The translations under genes were made by a program, and so were the position numbers. Positions 45,435-55,579 of a stretch of 64,000 bases of DNA are shown here, one piece after another; positions within the stretch are counted from its first letter, which is position 1, and every line of letters begins with the position of its first letter. The stretch is from Paracoccus acridae (GTDB taxonomy: Bacteria > Pseudomonadota > Alphaproteobacteria > Rhodobacterales > Rhodobacteraceae), in contig NZ_BMIV01000001.1 in the NCBI RefSeq assembly GCF_014642735.1, forward strand, positions 1-64,000, given 5' to 3'. A model generated the notes under the pieces. The model saw only the letters and a list, made by a program, of their open reading frames with translations. It was not told the DNA's origin and made no database searches.

Positions 45435-48233
45435 ATGAGCGACGGCTTCGGCAAGGGCTGCCACCTGCACCTGATCGACGGATCGGCCTTCATCTTCCGG
45501 GCCTATCACGCCCTGCCGCCGCTGACGCGCAAGTCCGACGGGCTGCCCGTGGGCGCGGTCGCGGGTTTCTGCAACATGCTGTGGAAATACGTGTCCGACG
45601 AACGGGGCTCGGACGCGCCCACCCATGCGGCGGTGATCTTCGACCATTCGTCCAAGACCTTCCGCAACGAGATCTACAACGCCTACAAGGCCAACCGCCC
45701 CGAACCGCCCGAGGATCTGCGCCCGCAGTTTCCGCTGACCCGCGACGCCACCCGCGCCTTCAACATCGCCTGCATCGAGACAGAAGGATACGAGGCCGAC
45801 GACATCATCGCCGCGCTGGCTTGCCGCGCGCGCGACGCGGGCGGGTCGGTCACCATCATCAGCAGCGACAAGGATCTGATGCAGCTTGTGGGAGACGGCG
45901 TGCAGATGCTGGACCCCATCAAGGGCAAGCCCATCGACCGCGACGAGGTGTTCGAGAAGTTCGGCGTCTGGCCCGACCGCGTGGTGGACGTGCAGGCGCT
46001 TGCGGGGGACGCCGTGGACAACGTGCCGGGCGCGCCGGGCATCGGCATCAAGACGGCCGCGCAACTGATCACCGAATTCGGCGACCTGGAAACCCTACTC
46101 GCGCGGGCGGGCGAGATCAAGCAACCCAAGCGCCGCCAGACCCTGATCGACCATGCCGAACAGATCCGCATCTCCAAGCGGCTGGTGGAACTGGATTGCA
46201 ACACGCCCCTGGATTTCACGCTGGACAGCCTGGAGGTGCGCGCGCCCGACGCGCCGACCCTGCTGACCTTCCTGTCGGAAATGGAGTTCCGCACCCTGAC
46301 CGCCCGCGTGGCCGAACGCCTGGGGGCCGAGGCCCCGGCCGTGGTGTCCGCCCCGGTGCGCGACGCGCCTGCCGCCCCCGACCTGCCGCCCATCGACCGC
46401 GACGTCTATGAAACGGTGACCGACCGCGCGGCCTTGGATCGCTGGGTGCAACTGATCCGCGACACGGGCCAGGTCGCCATCGACACGGAAACCACCGGCC
46501 TGGACGAGATGCAGGCCGATCTGGTCGGCATCTGCCTGGCCGTGGCGCCGGGCCGCGCCTGCTATATCCCCGTAGGCCACATGGCGGGGGGCGACGACCT
46601 GTTCGGGCAGTCGGCCCTGGTCGCGGGCCAGTTGCCGCTGGCCGATGTGCTGGCGGCCCTCAAGCCCCTGCTGGAGGATCCGGCGATCCTGAAGATCGGC
46701 CAGAACCTCAAATACGACTGGAAGATGCTGGCCCGCCACGGCATCCGCATGGCGCCCCTGGCCGACACGATGCTGATGTCCTATGCCCTGAACGCGGGCA
46801 CGCACAACCACGGCATGGACGAACTGGCTGAACGTTACCTGGGCCACAAGTGCATCCCGATCAAGGACCTGATCGGCAGCGGCAAGTCGCAGATCAACTT
46901 CGGCCAGGTGCCCATCGACAAGGCCGCCCCCTATGCCGCCGAGGACGCCGATGTCACGCTGCGCCTGTTCCAGCATTTCGCGCCGCTGCTGCCGGTGGAA
47001 CGCGTCACGACGACCTATGAACTGACCGAACGACCCATCATCCCCGTCCTGGCCGAGATGGAGATGGCCGGCATCCGCATCGACGCCGAGGTGCTGCGCC
47101 GCATGTCTGGCGCCTTCGCGCAGAAGATGGCGGCGCTGGAGGATGAGATCTACGCCCTCGCGGGCCAGAAATTCACCATCGGCAGCCCCAAGCAGCTGGG
47201 CGAGATCCTGTTCGACAAGATGGGCATGACCGGCGGCAAGACCGGCAAGACCGGCGCCTTTTCCACAAGCGCCGACGTGCTGGAGGATCTGGCCGCCGAG
47301 GGCCATGACCTGCCGTCGCGGATCCTGGACTGGCGCCAGATCTCCAAGCTGAAATCGACCTATACCGACGCCTTGCCGACCTTCGTGAACCCGGAGACGG
47401 GGCGCGTCCATACCAGCTATTCCATCGCGGGGGCGCAGACCGGGCGGCTGGCATCCACCGACCCCAACCTGCAGAACATCCCCGTCAGGACCGAGGAAGG
47501 CCGCCGCATCCGCGAGGCCTTCATCGCCGCCGAAGGGCATCGCCTCGTCAGCCTGGATTACAGCCAGATCGAGTTGCGGATCCTGGCCCATGTGGCCGAT
47601 ATCCCGGCGCTGAAGCAGGCCTTCCGCGAGGGCATCGACATCCATGCCATGACCGCCAGCCAAATGTTCGGCGTCCCGGTTGAGGGCATGGACCCGATGA
47701 TCCGCCGCCGCGCCAAGGCGATCAACTTCGGCGTGATCTATGGCATCTCGTCCTTCGGGCTGTCGCGCAACCTGCGCATCCCGCGCGCCGAGGCGCAGGA
47801 GTTCATCGACACCTATTTCCAGCGTTTCCCCGAAATCCGCGCCTATATGGACCGCACCATCGCCGATGCGAAGTCCGACGGCAGCGTGCGCACCCTGTTC
47901 GGGCGGCGCATCAACACGCCGGGCATCAACCAGTCCGGGCCTGCGGCGGGGGGCGCGCGGCGGGCGGCGATCAACGCCCCGATCCAGGGGGCTGCCGCCG
48001 ACATCATCCGCCGCGCCATGATCCGGATGCCTGCGGCCATTGCGCATCTGCCCGCGCGGATGCTGCTGCAGGTCCATGACGAACTGGTCTTCGAGGTGCG
48101 CGAGGATGCCGTGGACGACCTGATCACGGTCGCCCGCGGAATTATGGAAAACGCCGCCGAACCCGCCGTGAAGCTGTCGGTGCCGCTGGTCGTCGATGCG
48201 GGCACGGGCATGAACTGGGCCGAGGCGCATTGA
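45435..48233 (+). CDS. polA: DNA polymerase I
   Basis: Repair and Okazaki-fragment polymerase, 932 residues with all three domains. The 5'-nuclease domain (residues 1 to about 290) has [18 protein letters not shown] and [11 protein letters not shown]. The 3'-5' proofreading domain (about 335-520) keeps [14 protein letters not shown], so it is likely active. The polymerase domain (about 560-932) has [32 protein letters not shown] and [12 protein letters not shown]. Start ATG 45435 is favoured because AAAGGA lies 8 nt upstream; ATG 45429 is possible. Its stop overlaps the next start (TGATG). Confidence 0.98.
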   Translation: MSDGFGKGCHLHLIDGSAFIFRAYHALPPLTRKSDGLPVGAVAGFCNMLWKYVSDERGSDAPTHAAVIFDHSSKTFRNEIYNAYKANRPEPPEDLRPQFPLTRDATRAFNIACIETEGYEADDIIAALACRARDAGGSVTIISSDKDLMQLVGDGVQMLDPIKGKPIDRDEVFEKFGVWPDRVVDVQALAGDAVDNVPGAPGIGIKTAAQLITEFGDLETLLARAGEIKQPKRRQTLIDHAEQIRISKRLVELDCNTPLDFTLDSLEVRAPDAPTLLTFLSEMEFRTLTARVAERLGAEAPAVVSAPVRDAPAAPDLPPIDRDVYETVTDRAALDRWVQLIRDTGQVAIDTETTGLDEMQADLVGICLAVAPGRACYIPVGHMAGGDDLFGQSALVAGQLPLADVLAALKPLLEDPAILKIGQNLKYDWKMLARHGIRMAPLADTMLMSYALNAGTHNHGMDELAERYLGHKCIPIKDLIGSGKSQINFGQVPIDKAAPYAAEDADVTLRLFQHFAPLLPVERVTTTYELTERPIIPVLAEMEMAGIRIDAEVLRRMSGAFAQKMAALEDEIYALAGQKFTIGSPKQLGEILFDKMGMTGGKTGKTGAFSTSADVLEDLAAEGHDLPSRILDWRQISKLKSTYTDALPTFVNPETGRVHTSYSIAGAQTGRLASTDPNLQNIPVRTEEGRRIREAFIAAEGHRLVSLDYSQIELRILAHVADIPALKQAFREGIDIHAMTASQMFGVPVEGMDPMIRRRAKAINFGVIYGISSFGLSRNLRIPRAEAQEFIDTYFQRFPEIRAYMDRTIADAKSDGSVRTLFGRRINTPGINQSGPAAGGARRAAINAPIQGAAADIIRRAMIRMPAAIAHLPARMLLQVHDELVFEVREDAVDDLITVARGIMENAAEPAVKLSVPLVVDAGTGMNWAEAH

Positions 48234-49162
48234 TGGGCCACGGCCATTCGCACGCGCACGGCCATTCCTACGGCCATCACCACGGCCATCACCACGGCCA
48301 CGGCGATGCGGCGATCGGCTGGGCGGTCATCGTCAACCTGGCGCTGACGGCGGCGCAGATCATCGGCGGATACGCCGCCGATTCGACCGCCCTGATCGCC
48401 GACGGCATCCACAACCTGTCCGACGCCCTGGCGCTTGTGCTGGCCTTCGGCGCGCGTCGCCTTGCCAGGCGAGAGGCCACGCCCGACTGGTCCTATGGCT
48501 GGGGGCGGGCGGAAATCGTCGCGGCCTTCGTCAACTATCTGGCGCTGATCGCCATCTCGATCTGGCTGGCGGTCGAGGCGCTTGGCCGCCTGTCCGACCC
48601 CCCGCAGGTAGCGGGCGGGCTGGTCATGGGGCTGGCGACCTTTGCCCTGGTCGTCGATCTGGCGACGGCGGCGCTTGTCTGGCGCGCGGCCAGGGACAGC
48701 GCCAATATCCGCGCGGCCTTTTTGCACAACCTGGCGGATGCGGGCGTGTCGGTGGCCGTCATCGGGGGTGGGTTGCTGATCTGGGCTTTCGGCTGGAACC
48801 TGGCCGACCCGATCCTGACGCTGGCGATTTCCGTCGTGATCCTGTGGCATATCGTCCTGGAGATCGGGCCGGTCTTCCGGATGCTGATGCTGGCCGCCCC
48901 GCCGGGCAGCGATCCGGGCGCGGTCCTGTCAGCTCTGCGCGCGCTGCCGGGCGTCAGCGATGCCCATCACCTGCACCTGTGGCAGATCGACGAAAAGCGC
49001 GCGGCGGCCTCGGTTCACCTCGTGGTGGAAACCGGCGACCCCTTCGCCGTCACCCGCGCGGCCAAGGCGATGCTGGCGCAGCGCTTCGACATTCCCCACG
49101 CCACCATCGAGATCGAGCCGTCGGGCGCCTGCGCCGACCACAAGGACCACCGCCACGCGTGA
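48233..49162 (+). CDS. Cation diffusion facilitator family transporter
   Basis: Inner-membrane divalent-metal/proton antiporter (Zn/Co/Cd export, CzcD/ZitB-like), 309 residues and six helices. The first 24 residues are extremely His-rich (HGHSHAHGHSYGHHHGHHHG). The transport site motifs are HNLSDALAL in helix 2 and HNLADAGVSV in helix 5. The C-terminal cytosolic domain has HHLHLWQID. Translation is coupled to polA. An inverted repeat follows. Confidence 0.93.
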   Translation: MGHGHSHAHGHSYGHHHGHHHGHGDAAIGWAVIVNLALTAAQIIGGYAADSTALIADGIHNLSDALALVLAFGARRLARREATPDWSYGWGRAEIVAAFVNYLALIAISIWLAVEALGRLSDPPQVAGGLVMGLATFALVVDLATAALVWRAARDSANIRAAFLHNLADAGVSVAVIGGGLLIWAFGWNLADPILTLAISVVILWHIVLEIGPVFRMLMLAAPPGSDPGAVLSALRALPGVSDAHHLHLWQIDEKRAAASVHLVVETGDPFAVTRAAKAMLAQRFDIPHATIEIEPSGACADHKDHRHA

Positions 49163-49166
49163 CATG

Positions 49167-49188
49167 GGGTGCGTGTGGACACGCACCC
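49167..49188. terminator. Hairpin between convergent CDF and hemN genes
   Basis: GGGTGCGTGT at 49167-49176 and ACACGCACCC at 49179-49188 form a perfect 10-bp stem with a GG centre, in the 33-bp gap. No T-run on either strand; likely a bidirectional transcript end. Confidence 0.5.
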
Positions 49189-49195
49189 TCCACGG

Positions 49196-50551
49196 CTAGA
49201 CGGCGGACGAATGGCTGGTCGGCGCCGCCATATAAGCGTCCAGCATGTTCGCCACCATCCGGGCCAGCGGGCGGCCTTCGGGCGTGATCCGCAGGCCCCA
49301 GGGGCCGACCTCGACCATGCTGCCGAATTGCCCGATCACCGGATCGAAGACCTCCTGAAGCTGAACGGCGGTCAGGCCATAGTCCGCCTGCATTTCCGCC
49401 GCATCCACCCGGAAATCGCACATCACCTGTTCGATCATCCGGCCGCGCCACAGATCCTCGGGCGTGAAGGCATGGCCCTTGGTATGGGGCAAGCGGCCCT
49501 CGCGCACATGGGCGGTATAGGCGCCGGTCGCGGGCGCGTTCTGCGCATAGCCCTGCGGGAAGCGGGAAATCGACGACGCGCCAAGGCCCAGCAGCACCTG
49601 CGCCCCGTCATCGGTATAGCCCTGGAAATTGCGCCGCAGCTTGCCCGTCCTTGCGGCCACCGCCAACCCGTCGCCGGGTCGGGCGAAGTGGTCGATGCCG
49701 ATCTCGGCATAGCCATCGGCCACGAACAGGTCGCGGGCGGTGTTGAACAGGGTCAGCCGATCCTCGTTGCCGGGCAGGGCATCCTCGGGGATCATCACCT
49801 GCCGCTTGGACATCCAGGGCACATGGGCATAGCCGTAAAGCGCCACCCGGTCGGGCGACAGGGCCAAGAGCTTCTGCACCGTTTCGGAAATCCGGGTCCG
49901 GTCCTGGTGCGGCAGGCCATACAGGATGTCGGCATTCAGGCTGGCGATGTTGTGGCTGCGGATCAACTCGACCGCCTGGCCGGTCAGTTCGAACGATTGC
50001 TGGCGGCCGATGGCGTCCTGGATCTTCGGATCGAAGTCCTGCACCCCGATCGAGGCGCGGTTCATCCCCGAAGCCGCAAGCGCGGCCATGCGGGCGGCGT
50101 CGATTTCCGACGGGTCGATCTCGACCGAGAACTCGGCCCCCTCGGCCATCGGCACCACGTCGAAGATCGCGTCCGCCACGCGCCCCATCTGGTCGGGCGG
50201 CAGCAGCGTGGGCGTGCCCCCGCCCCAGTGCAGCCGCGACAGCCGCACCCCGCGCGGCAGGTGGCGCCGCAGCAGCGCCAGTTCCGCCAGAACCGTGTCC
50301 ACATAGGCAATCACCGGATCCAGCGTCTTGGTGCCCTGGGTCCGGCAGGCGCAGAACCAGCACAGCCTGCGACAGAACGGCACATGAAGGTACAGCGAAA
50401 TCGCTGCGCCCTCGGGTATGGAATCCAGCCAACCCGAGACCATATTGGCATTCATGCCTGGTTTGAATTGTGTCGCGGGGGGATAGCTCGTGTAGCGCGG
50501 AACGCGCGAATCGAAGAGACCCAGCCGCTTTAGTTGCGAAACATTGCTCAT
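49196..50551 (-). CDS. hemN: Oxygen-independent coproporphyrinogen III oxidase
   Basis: Radical-SAM enzyme that makes protoporphyrinogen IX without oxygen, needed for haem and tetrapyrroles in anoxic growth. Length 451. The cluster motif CRRLCWFCAC (Cys60, 64, 67, 69) follows SLYLHVPF, and RVPRYTSYPPATQF is the HemN N-terminus. No ribosome binding site is seen before ATG 50551, and the FNR box upstream would place the transcript start at or next to this ATG. Divergent from fnrL, its likely regulator. Confidence 0.96.
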   Translation of the reverse strand: MSNVSQLKRLGLFDSRVPRYTSYPPATQFKPGMNANMVSGWLDSIPEGAAISLYLHVPFCRRLCWFCACRTQGTKTLDPVIAYVDTVLAELALLRRHLPRGVRLSRLHWGGGTPTLLPPDQMGRVADAIFDVVPMAEGAEFSVEIDPSEIDAARMAALAASGMNRASIGVQDFDPKIQDAIGRQQSFELTGQAVELIRSHNIASLNADILYGLPHQDRTRISETVQKLLALSPDRVALYGYAHVPWMSKRQVMIPEDALPGNEDRLTLFNTARDLFVADGYAEIGIDHFARPGDGLAVAARTGKLRRNFQGYTDDGAQVLLGLGASSISRFPQGYAQNAPATGAYTAHVREGRLPHTKGHAFTPEDLWRGRMIEQVMCDFRVDAAEMQADYGLTAVQLQEVFDPVIGQFGSMVEVGPWGLRITPEGRPLARMVANMLDAYMAAPTSHSSAV

Positions 50552-50565
50552 GTGGGTAGGATTAA

Positions 50566-51345
50566 GTGATAACGCGCGAGAATGCCTTGACCCAGATCAA
50601 CCAGAAAACCCCCAGTCACGACAGCGGGGAACGCTGCGGCGACTGCCCGATCCGCTATCGCGCCGTTTGCGCGCATTGCGAAACGGACGAACTGGCGCTG
50701 CTGGAGGATCTGAAATTCTACCGGACCTTCGATCCCGGCCAGCCGATCGTCTGGGAAGGCGACCGGATGGAATTCGTGGGATCGGTCGTCACCGGCGTCG
50801 CCGCGCTGACGCAGACGCTGGAGGATGGGCGCACGCAGATGGTGGGCCTGCTGTTGCCCAGCGATTTCCTGGGCCGCCCCAACCGAGAGATCGCCGCCTA
50901 TAACGCCACCGCGGCCACCAAGGTCGTGCTGTGCTGCTTCCGCCGCAAGCCGTTCGAACAGATGATGCGCAGCACGCCCCATGTCGCGCATCGTCTGCTG
51001 GAAATGACGCTGGACGAACTGGACGCGGCGCGGGAATGGATGCTGCTTCTGGGCCGCAAGACCGCGCGTGAAAAGATCGCCTCCTTCATCGCCATCATCG
51101 CCCGGCGCGAAGCCGCGCTGCACAAGCGCGATCCGGGCGGGCGGATGCAGATCGACCTGCCCCTGACGCGCGAGGCGATGGCCGATTACCTGGGCCTGAC
51201 CCTGGAAACCGTCAGCCGCCAGATCAGCGCCCTGAAGCGCGAGGGCGTGATCGAACTGGTGGGCAAGCGCGCCATCATCCTGCCCGACTTCAGCCGCCTG
51301 GTCGAGGAATCGGGCGACGATTCGGATGGCGGATACTTCAGCTAG
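50566..51345 (+). CDS. fnrL: Crp/Fnr family oxygen-responsive regulator FnrL
   Basis: Oxygen sensor and transcription factor, 259 residues from GTG. N-terminal cysteines 24, 27, 35 and 38 (ERCGDCPIR...AVCAHC) and Cys123/124 can hold a [4Fe-4S] cluster. Then a cyclic-nucleotide-binding-like fold, a dimer helix, and a helix-turn-helix (REAMADYLGLTLETVSRQISALK) whose E-x-x-S-R matches recognition of TTGAT half-sites. GTG 50566 has AGGA upstream, but its second codon is the rare ATA. TTG 50587 is an alternative start and coincides with the FNR box. It probably acts on the three boxes listed here. Confidence 0.92.
   Translation: MITRENALTQINQKTPSHDSGERCGDCPIRYRAVCAHCETDELALLEDLKFYRTFDPGQPIVWEGDRMEFVGSVVTGVAALTQTLEDGRTQMVGLLLPSDFLGRPNREIAAYNATAATKVVLCCFRRKPFEQMMRSTPHVAHRLLEMTLDELDAAREWMLLLGRKTAREKIASFIAIIARREAALHKRDPGGRMQIDLPLTREAMADYLGLTLETVSRQISALKREGVIELVGKRAIILPDFSRLVEESGDDSDGGYFS
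50587..50600. promoter_or_regulatory. FNR box between hemN and fnrL
   Basis: TTGAC-CCAG-ATCAA fits the FNR consensus TTGAY-N4-RTCAA. Its centre is 42 bp upstream of the hemN ATG, and it lies within the first codons of fnrL as annotated. It could activate hemN and modulate fnrL. Confidence 0.65.
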
Positions 51346-52892
51346 GACCAGTCGGCCGGGATCTTCGGCATCGCGCGGACCAGGGCCTGCGTATGGTCGT
51401 GCCGGGGTGCGTCGATGATGCGGTCGGTCGGGCCTTCCTCGACGATGCGGCCTGCCTGCATGACCAGGATGCGGTCGGTGATGCCGCGCACCACCGACAG
51501 GTCGTGGCTGATGAACAGATAGGCCAGCCCGTGATCGGCCTGCAACCGCGCCAGCAGGTCCAGCACCTGCGCACGGACCTGCACGTCAAGGGCGCTGACG
51601 GCCTCGTCCAGGACGATCAGGGACGGGCGGATGATCAGGGCCCGGGCGATCGCCAGGCGCTGCCGCTGGCCGCCCGAGAATTCGTGGATGAACTTGCGGG
51701 CATTGTTGGGGTGCAGGCCCACCTCGGCCAGGGCCGCGCCGATACGGTCGCGCCAGTCGGCCGGGCGGCCGGTCAGGTGGAAGGGCTCGGCCAGCAGCCG
51801 GTCCACGCGCCAGCGGGGATCGAAGCTGCCGAAGGGATCCTGGAACACCGCCTGCATCCTCGCCCGCAAATCGCGCGGCATCCGGTGGCCGGGGCCGATC
51901 GACTGTCCCTCAAGCCGGATCTGTCCGGCCTGCAAGGGATCCAGCCCCAGGATCGCGCGGGCCAGGGTCGATTTCCCGCAGCCCGATTCGCCCACAAGGC
52001 CGACGCTTTCGCCGCGCCCGATGGTCAGGCCGACCCCGTCCAGGGCGCGCAGCCCGCCATCGGCAGCGCGGTATTCGCGAACGGCCCCCGTCACCTGAAG
52101 CAGCGGCCCGGCCGGGGGCGGGGGCTGGCGGCCGGGTCGGTGGCCCGAGGCCGTGAACAGTTGCCGCGTATAAGGGTGGCTGCGGCTGCGGAACACGGCT
52201 TCGGTCGGACCGCTTTCCACGATCCGGCCGGCCTGCATCACGGCGACCCGGTCGGCCATGCCCGCCACCACGGCCAGGTCATGGGTGATCAACAGCAGCG
52301 TCATGCCGTCCTGGCGCACCAGATCCCGCAGCAGATCCAGGATCCGCGCCTGGGTGGTCACGTCCAGGGCGGTGGTGGGTTCGTCCGCGATCAGCAGATC
52401 GGGGCGCAGGGCAATCGCCATGGCGATGGCGACCCGCTGGCGCTGCCCGCCCGACAATTCGTGGGGATAAAGCGTCAGCGGAAAGCGCGGCGCCGGCAGG
52501 CCGACGCGGTCCAGCCCTTCGCGTGCGCGGGCCAGGGCGGCACGGCGATCCAGGCCTTCGTGGATGCGCAGCACCTCGGCCACCTGGTCGCCGATGGTCA
52601 TCAGCGGGTTCAGCGCCGTCATGGGTTCCTGGAAGATCATTCCGATACGCTTGCCGCGCAAGGCGCGCATGGCGCGTTCGGGCAGCGCAAGCAGGTCCAT
52701 CCCGTCCAGCAGCACCTTGCCCGATGTCACCGTTCGTTCCGGCAGCAGCCCCATGATCGCAAGGGCCGTCATCGACTTGCCGCTGCCGGATTCGCCCACC
52801 AGGCCGGTGATGCCCGGTTGCAGATCCAGCGACACCCTGTCCAGGACAGGCCATCCGCCAATGGACAGGGACAGATCCTCTAGGCGGATCAC
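51342..52892 (-). CDS. Fused dipeptide/oligopeptide ABC transporter ATPase (DppD-DppF type)
   Basis: 516 residues with two complete ATPase domains. First: [48 protein letters not shown]. Second (from about residue 265): [46 protein letters not shown]. coli has these as two proteins. The start is GTG 52892, overlapping dppC by 4 bp. Substrate may be peptides, nickel or other small molecules; no binding protein is encoded nearby. The stop overlaps that of fnrL tail-to-tail. Confidence 0.92.
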   Translation of the reverse strand: MIRLEDLSLSIGGWPVLDRVSLDLQPGITGLVGESGSGKSMTALAIMGLLPERTVTSGKVLLDGMDLLALPERAMRALRGKRIGMIFQEPMTALNPLMTIGDQVAEVLRIHEGLDRRAALARAREGLDRVGLPAPRFPLTLYPHELSGGQRQRVAIAMAIALRPDLLIADEPTTALDVTTQARILDLLRDLVRQDGMTLLLITHDLAVVAGMADRVAVMQAGRIVESGPTEAVFRSRSHPYTRQLFTASGHRPGRQPPPPAGPLLQVTGAVREYRAADGGLRALDGVGLTIGRGESVGLVGESGCGKSTLARAILGLDPLQAGQIRLEGQSIGPGHRMPRDLRARMQAVFQDPFGSFDPRWRVDRLLAEPFHLTGRPADWRDRIGAALAEVGLHPNNARKFIHEFSGGQRQRLAIARALIIRPSLIVLDEAVSALDVQVRAQVLDLLARLQADHGLAYLFISHDLSVVRGITDRILVMQAGRIVEEGPTDRIIDAPRHDHTQALVRAMPKIPADWS

Positions 52893-53701
52893 CGCAGCAC
52901 CCGCAGCCGGGGATCCAGGGCGTCGCGCAACCCGTCGCCCAGCAGGTTCAGGCCCAGAACCGTCAGCACGATGCATAGTCCGGGGATGACGGCCACATGC
53001 GGGGTCAGCGTCACCATGGTCTGCGCCTCGGCCAGCATCCGGCCCCAGCTTGGCGTGGGGGGCTGCGCGCCAAGGCCCACATAGGACAGCCCGGCCTCGG
53101 CCAGGATGCCCAGGCTGAACTGGATCGTGGCCTGCACGATCAGCAGGCTGGCGATGTTGGGCAGGACATGCTGCAGGCTGATCAATGCCCGGCCCTTGCC
53201 CGCCACCTGCGCCGCGCGGATGTAATCCAGCGTCCAGATGGGCAGCGCCGCACCCCGCGTGACGCGGGCAAAGACCGGGATGTTGAAGATGCCGATGGCG
53301 ATGATGGCATTCACCGCCGAGGGGCCGAAGACCGCCGTGATCAGGATCGCGATCACCAGGGACGGAAAGGCGAAGACTAGGTCGTTGCCGCGCATCACCA
53401 GATCGTCCGGCCAGCGGTCCCGATGCGCCGCCGCCAGCAATCCCAGCGGCACCCCCAGCCCCATGCCGATGGCGACCGCCACAAGCGCCACCACCATCGA
53501 GGTCTGCGCCCCCCGCATCGCCATCGACAGGATGTCCCGGCCCAGATGGTCGGTGCCGAACCAATGCGCGGGCGATGGCGGCAGTAGCTTCTCGGCAATG
53601 GCAAGCCGGGCGATGTCATGGGGCGTCCAGAAGGCCGACAGCACCGCCGCCGCCAGCGCCAGCCCCGCCAGCAGGGCCCCCAGGATCAGCCCCGTTCTCA
53701 T
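52889..53701 (-). CDS. Dipeptide-type ABC transporter permease (DppC family)
   Basis: Inner-membrane permease of 270 residues, about six helices. HWFGTDHLGRDILSMAMRGAQ and the EAA-like loop RAAQVAGKGRALISLQHVLPN are diagnostic, as is GDGLRDALDPRLR at the end. Overlaps dppB and the ATPase gene by 4 bp each. Confidence 0.93.
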   Translation of the reverse strand: MRTGLILGALLAGLALAAAVLSAFWTPHDIARLAIAEKLLPPSPAHWFGTDHLGRDILSMAMRGAQTSMVVALVAVAIGMGLGVPLGLLAAAHRDRWPDDLVMRGNDLVFAFPSLVIAILITAVFGPSAVNAIIAIGIFNIPVFARVTRGAALPIWTLDYIRAAQVAGKGRALISLQHVLPNIASLLIVQATIQFSLGILAEAGLSYVGLGAQPPTPSWGRMLAEAQTMVTLTPHVAVIPGLCIVLTVLGLNLLGDGLRDALDPRLRVLR

Positions 53702-54639
53702 GCGCGGCGCAGCCGGGGGTCCACGGCGGCATAGGCCAGATCGACCAGAAAGGTCACGGCGATCACGGCGGCCACCAGCACAAGCACCGCAGACTGCACC
53801 ACGATCAGGTCGCGCTGCGTGATCGCCTGGAAGATCATCCGTCCCAGACCGGGAAGGTAGAACACGTTCTCGATGATGATGGCGCCCGCCAGAAGAAAGC
53901 TGAACTGCATCCCCAGGATGGTCAGCACCGGGATCAGCGCGTTGCGCAGCGCATGGCGGCGCAGGGTCTGGCCGCGTGACAGCCCCTTGGCGCGGGCGGT
54001 GCGGATGTAATCCTGGCCCATCGTCTCGACCAGGGACGACCGCAGGACGCGCGCCAGGATCGCGGCCTGGGGCAGGGCCAGGGCGATGGCGGGCAGGATC
54101 AGGGAACGCAGCGCGGCCAGGGGATCGGACCATCCCGGAAACCCGCCTGCGGGCAGCCAGCGCAGGTGAACGGCAAAGACCAGGACCAGCAGCATCGCCA
54201 GCCAGAAATTCGGCAGCGCGATGCCCAGATGCGCCGCCCCCATCGCCAGCCCGTCGCCCACGCGGCCCCGCTGTGCCGCCGCGTGAAGCCCCATCGGCAG
54301 GGCCAGGGCCACGGCCAGCACAAGCGCCAGGACCGCCAGGGGCAGCGACACCTGCAACCGTTCGCCGATCATCGGCGCGACCGGGGTCTTGTAGGTGAAG
54401 CTGGTCCCGAAATCCCCCTGCAGGATCGCGCCCAGCCAAGCCGCGTATCGCAAGGGCAGGGGATCGTCCAAGCCCATCTGCTGGCGCAGCGCGGCCAGGG
54501 TTTCGGGCTGGGCGCCAGTGCCCAGCATGAAGCTGGCCGGATCGCCCGGCACCAGTTCCACCACCGAAAAGATCACGACCGAGGCGGCAAGCAGGCTTGC
54601 CCCCATCACGATCATCCGGCGCAGAAGGTATCGCAGCAT
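53698..54639 (-). CDS. Dipeptide-type ABC transporter permease (DppB family)
   Basis: Partner permease of 313 residues. MLRYLLRRMIVMGASLLAAS, then LVPGDPASFMLG at about residue 30, and the EAA loop YIRTARAKGLSRGQTLRRHALRN in two parts. First gene of the dppB-dppC-dppDF set. No periplasmic binding protein gene precedes it; the next gene upstream is an unrelated MBL-fold hydrolase. Confidence 0.93.
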   Translation of the reverse strand: MLRYLLRRMIVMGASLLAASVVIFSVVELVPGDPASFMLGTGAQPETLAALRQQMGLDDPLPLRYAAWLGAILQGDFGTSFTYKTPVAPMIGERLQVSLPLAVLALVLAVALALPMGLHAAAQRGRVGDGLAMGAAHLGIALPNFWLAMLLVLVFAVHLRWLPAGGFPGWSDPLAALRSLILPAIALALPQAAILARVLRSSLVETMGQDYIRTARAKGLSRGQTLRRHALRNALIPVLTILGMQFSFLLAGAIIIENVFYLPGLGRMIFQAITQRDLIVVQSAVLVLVAAVIAVTFLVDLAYAAVDPRLRRA

Positions 54640-54678
54640 GGCGGCCTTGCTATCCTGCCGCGCCGGGACGGTAAAGCG

Positions 54679-55461
54679 TCAGCCTGCCTCGCCGCGCGGA
54701 TACCAGTTGGCGATGACCACCTGGCTGCCCGCGTCAGACGCCCCGACGAGGCGCGCGAATTCCTGAACGTCGCTGCCCCGGTGGTGATAGGGAAAGACCG
54801 AGACGGGCCGGAAATCGGCCACCGCATCCGCCGCCTGCTGCACCGTCATGGTATAGGGCAGGTTCATCGGCAGAAAGGCGACCTCGATGTTTTCCAGGGC
54901 GCGCATCTCGGGCGTGTCCTCGGTGTCGCCGGCGATATAGAACCGCTTGCCGCCGATGGTCAGGACATAGCCGTTGTCGCGCCCCTGGGGGTGGAACTGC
55001 TGCTTGTCGGGGCTGGTGTTATAGGCGGGCACGGCCTCGATCCCGATGCCGATGGCCTGGGCCTGGTCTCCATTGGCCATGGCGGTCGCGCGGGACTGCA
55101 TCTCGGCGGGCAGCATCGCGTGGACGGCGGGGTTGGCGATGATCGCCACGGCGGGCAGGGCCTGCAGGGTCGGCAGATCGTAATGGTCGCCATGCTCGTG
55201 CGTGATCAGGATCAGTGTGGGCTGCGGCATGCCGGCATACAGATCCGCGCCGCCGACCGGATCGACATAGATCACGCCGCCCGGCGTCTCGACCACCATC
55301 GAGGCGTGATCGACCGGATGGAACACGACCTGCCCGCCTTCGACCGGATAAACGAACGAGGTTTGCGCGGCGGCGGTCTGGGCAAGGGTGATGCGAGGCA
55401 TGAGGGTCACGCTGGCTGCGGCAAGACCCAGCATCAGGCTGGCGCGGCGGCTGAGGATCAT
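54679..55461 (-). CDS. Exported MBL-fold metallo-hydrolase
   Basis: 260 residues. The N-terminus MILSRRASLMLGLAAASVTL carries twin arginines before a hydrophobic stretch, so Tat export is likely. The mature part has the metallo-beta-lactamase fold: ITHEHGDHYDLPTL binds the metals, with IAGDTEDTP and FPYHHRGSD supplying later ligands. It is close to UlaG/YtnP-like hydrolases. Substrate unknown. CGGAG lies seven bases before ATG 55461. Divergent from the saccharopine-dehydrogenase-like gene. Confidence 0.85.
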   Translation of the reverse strand: MILSRRASLMLGLAAASVTLMPRITLAQTAAAQTSFVYPVEGGQVVFHPVDHASMVVETPGGVIYVDPVGGADLYAGMPQPTLILITHEHGDHYDLPTLQALPAVAIIANPAVHAMLPAEMQSRATAMANGDQAQAIGIGIEAVPAYNTSPDKQQFHPQGRDNGYVLTIGGKRFYIAGDTEDTPEMRALENIEVAFLPMNLPYTMTVQQAADAVADFRPVSVFPYHHRGSDVQEFARLVGASDAGSQVVIANWYPRGEAG

Positions 55462-55579
55462 GTTGATTCTCCGGAACAAGAGTGATGGGAACGGGGTGGA
55501 ACACGGATGGTGGCGACGGGGTTCCCCTTGCGCCGTGGCGCAGGTTAAGACGACGGGACGGCAGAACCGGGGGAAAACG

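Noticed and set aside
46095..48230. Minus-strand open frame of about 700 codons opposite polA
   Set aside because: Antisense of a clear DNA polymerase I; composition typical of a GC-rich shadow frame.
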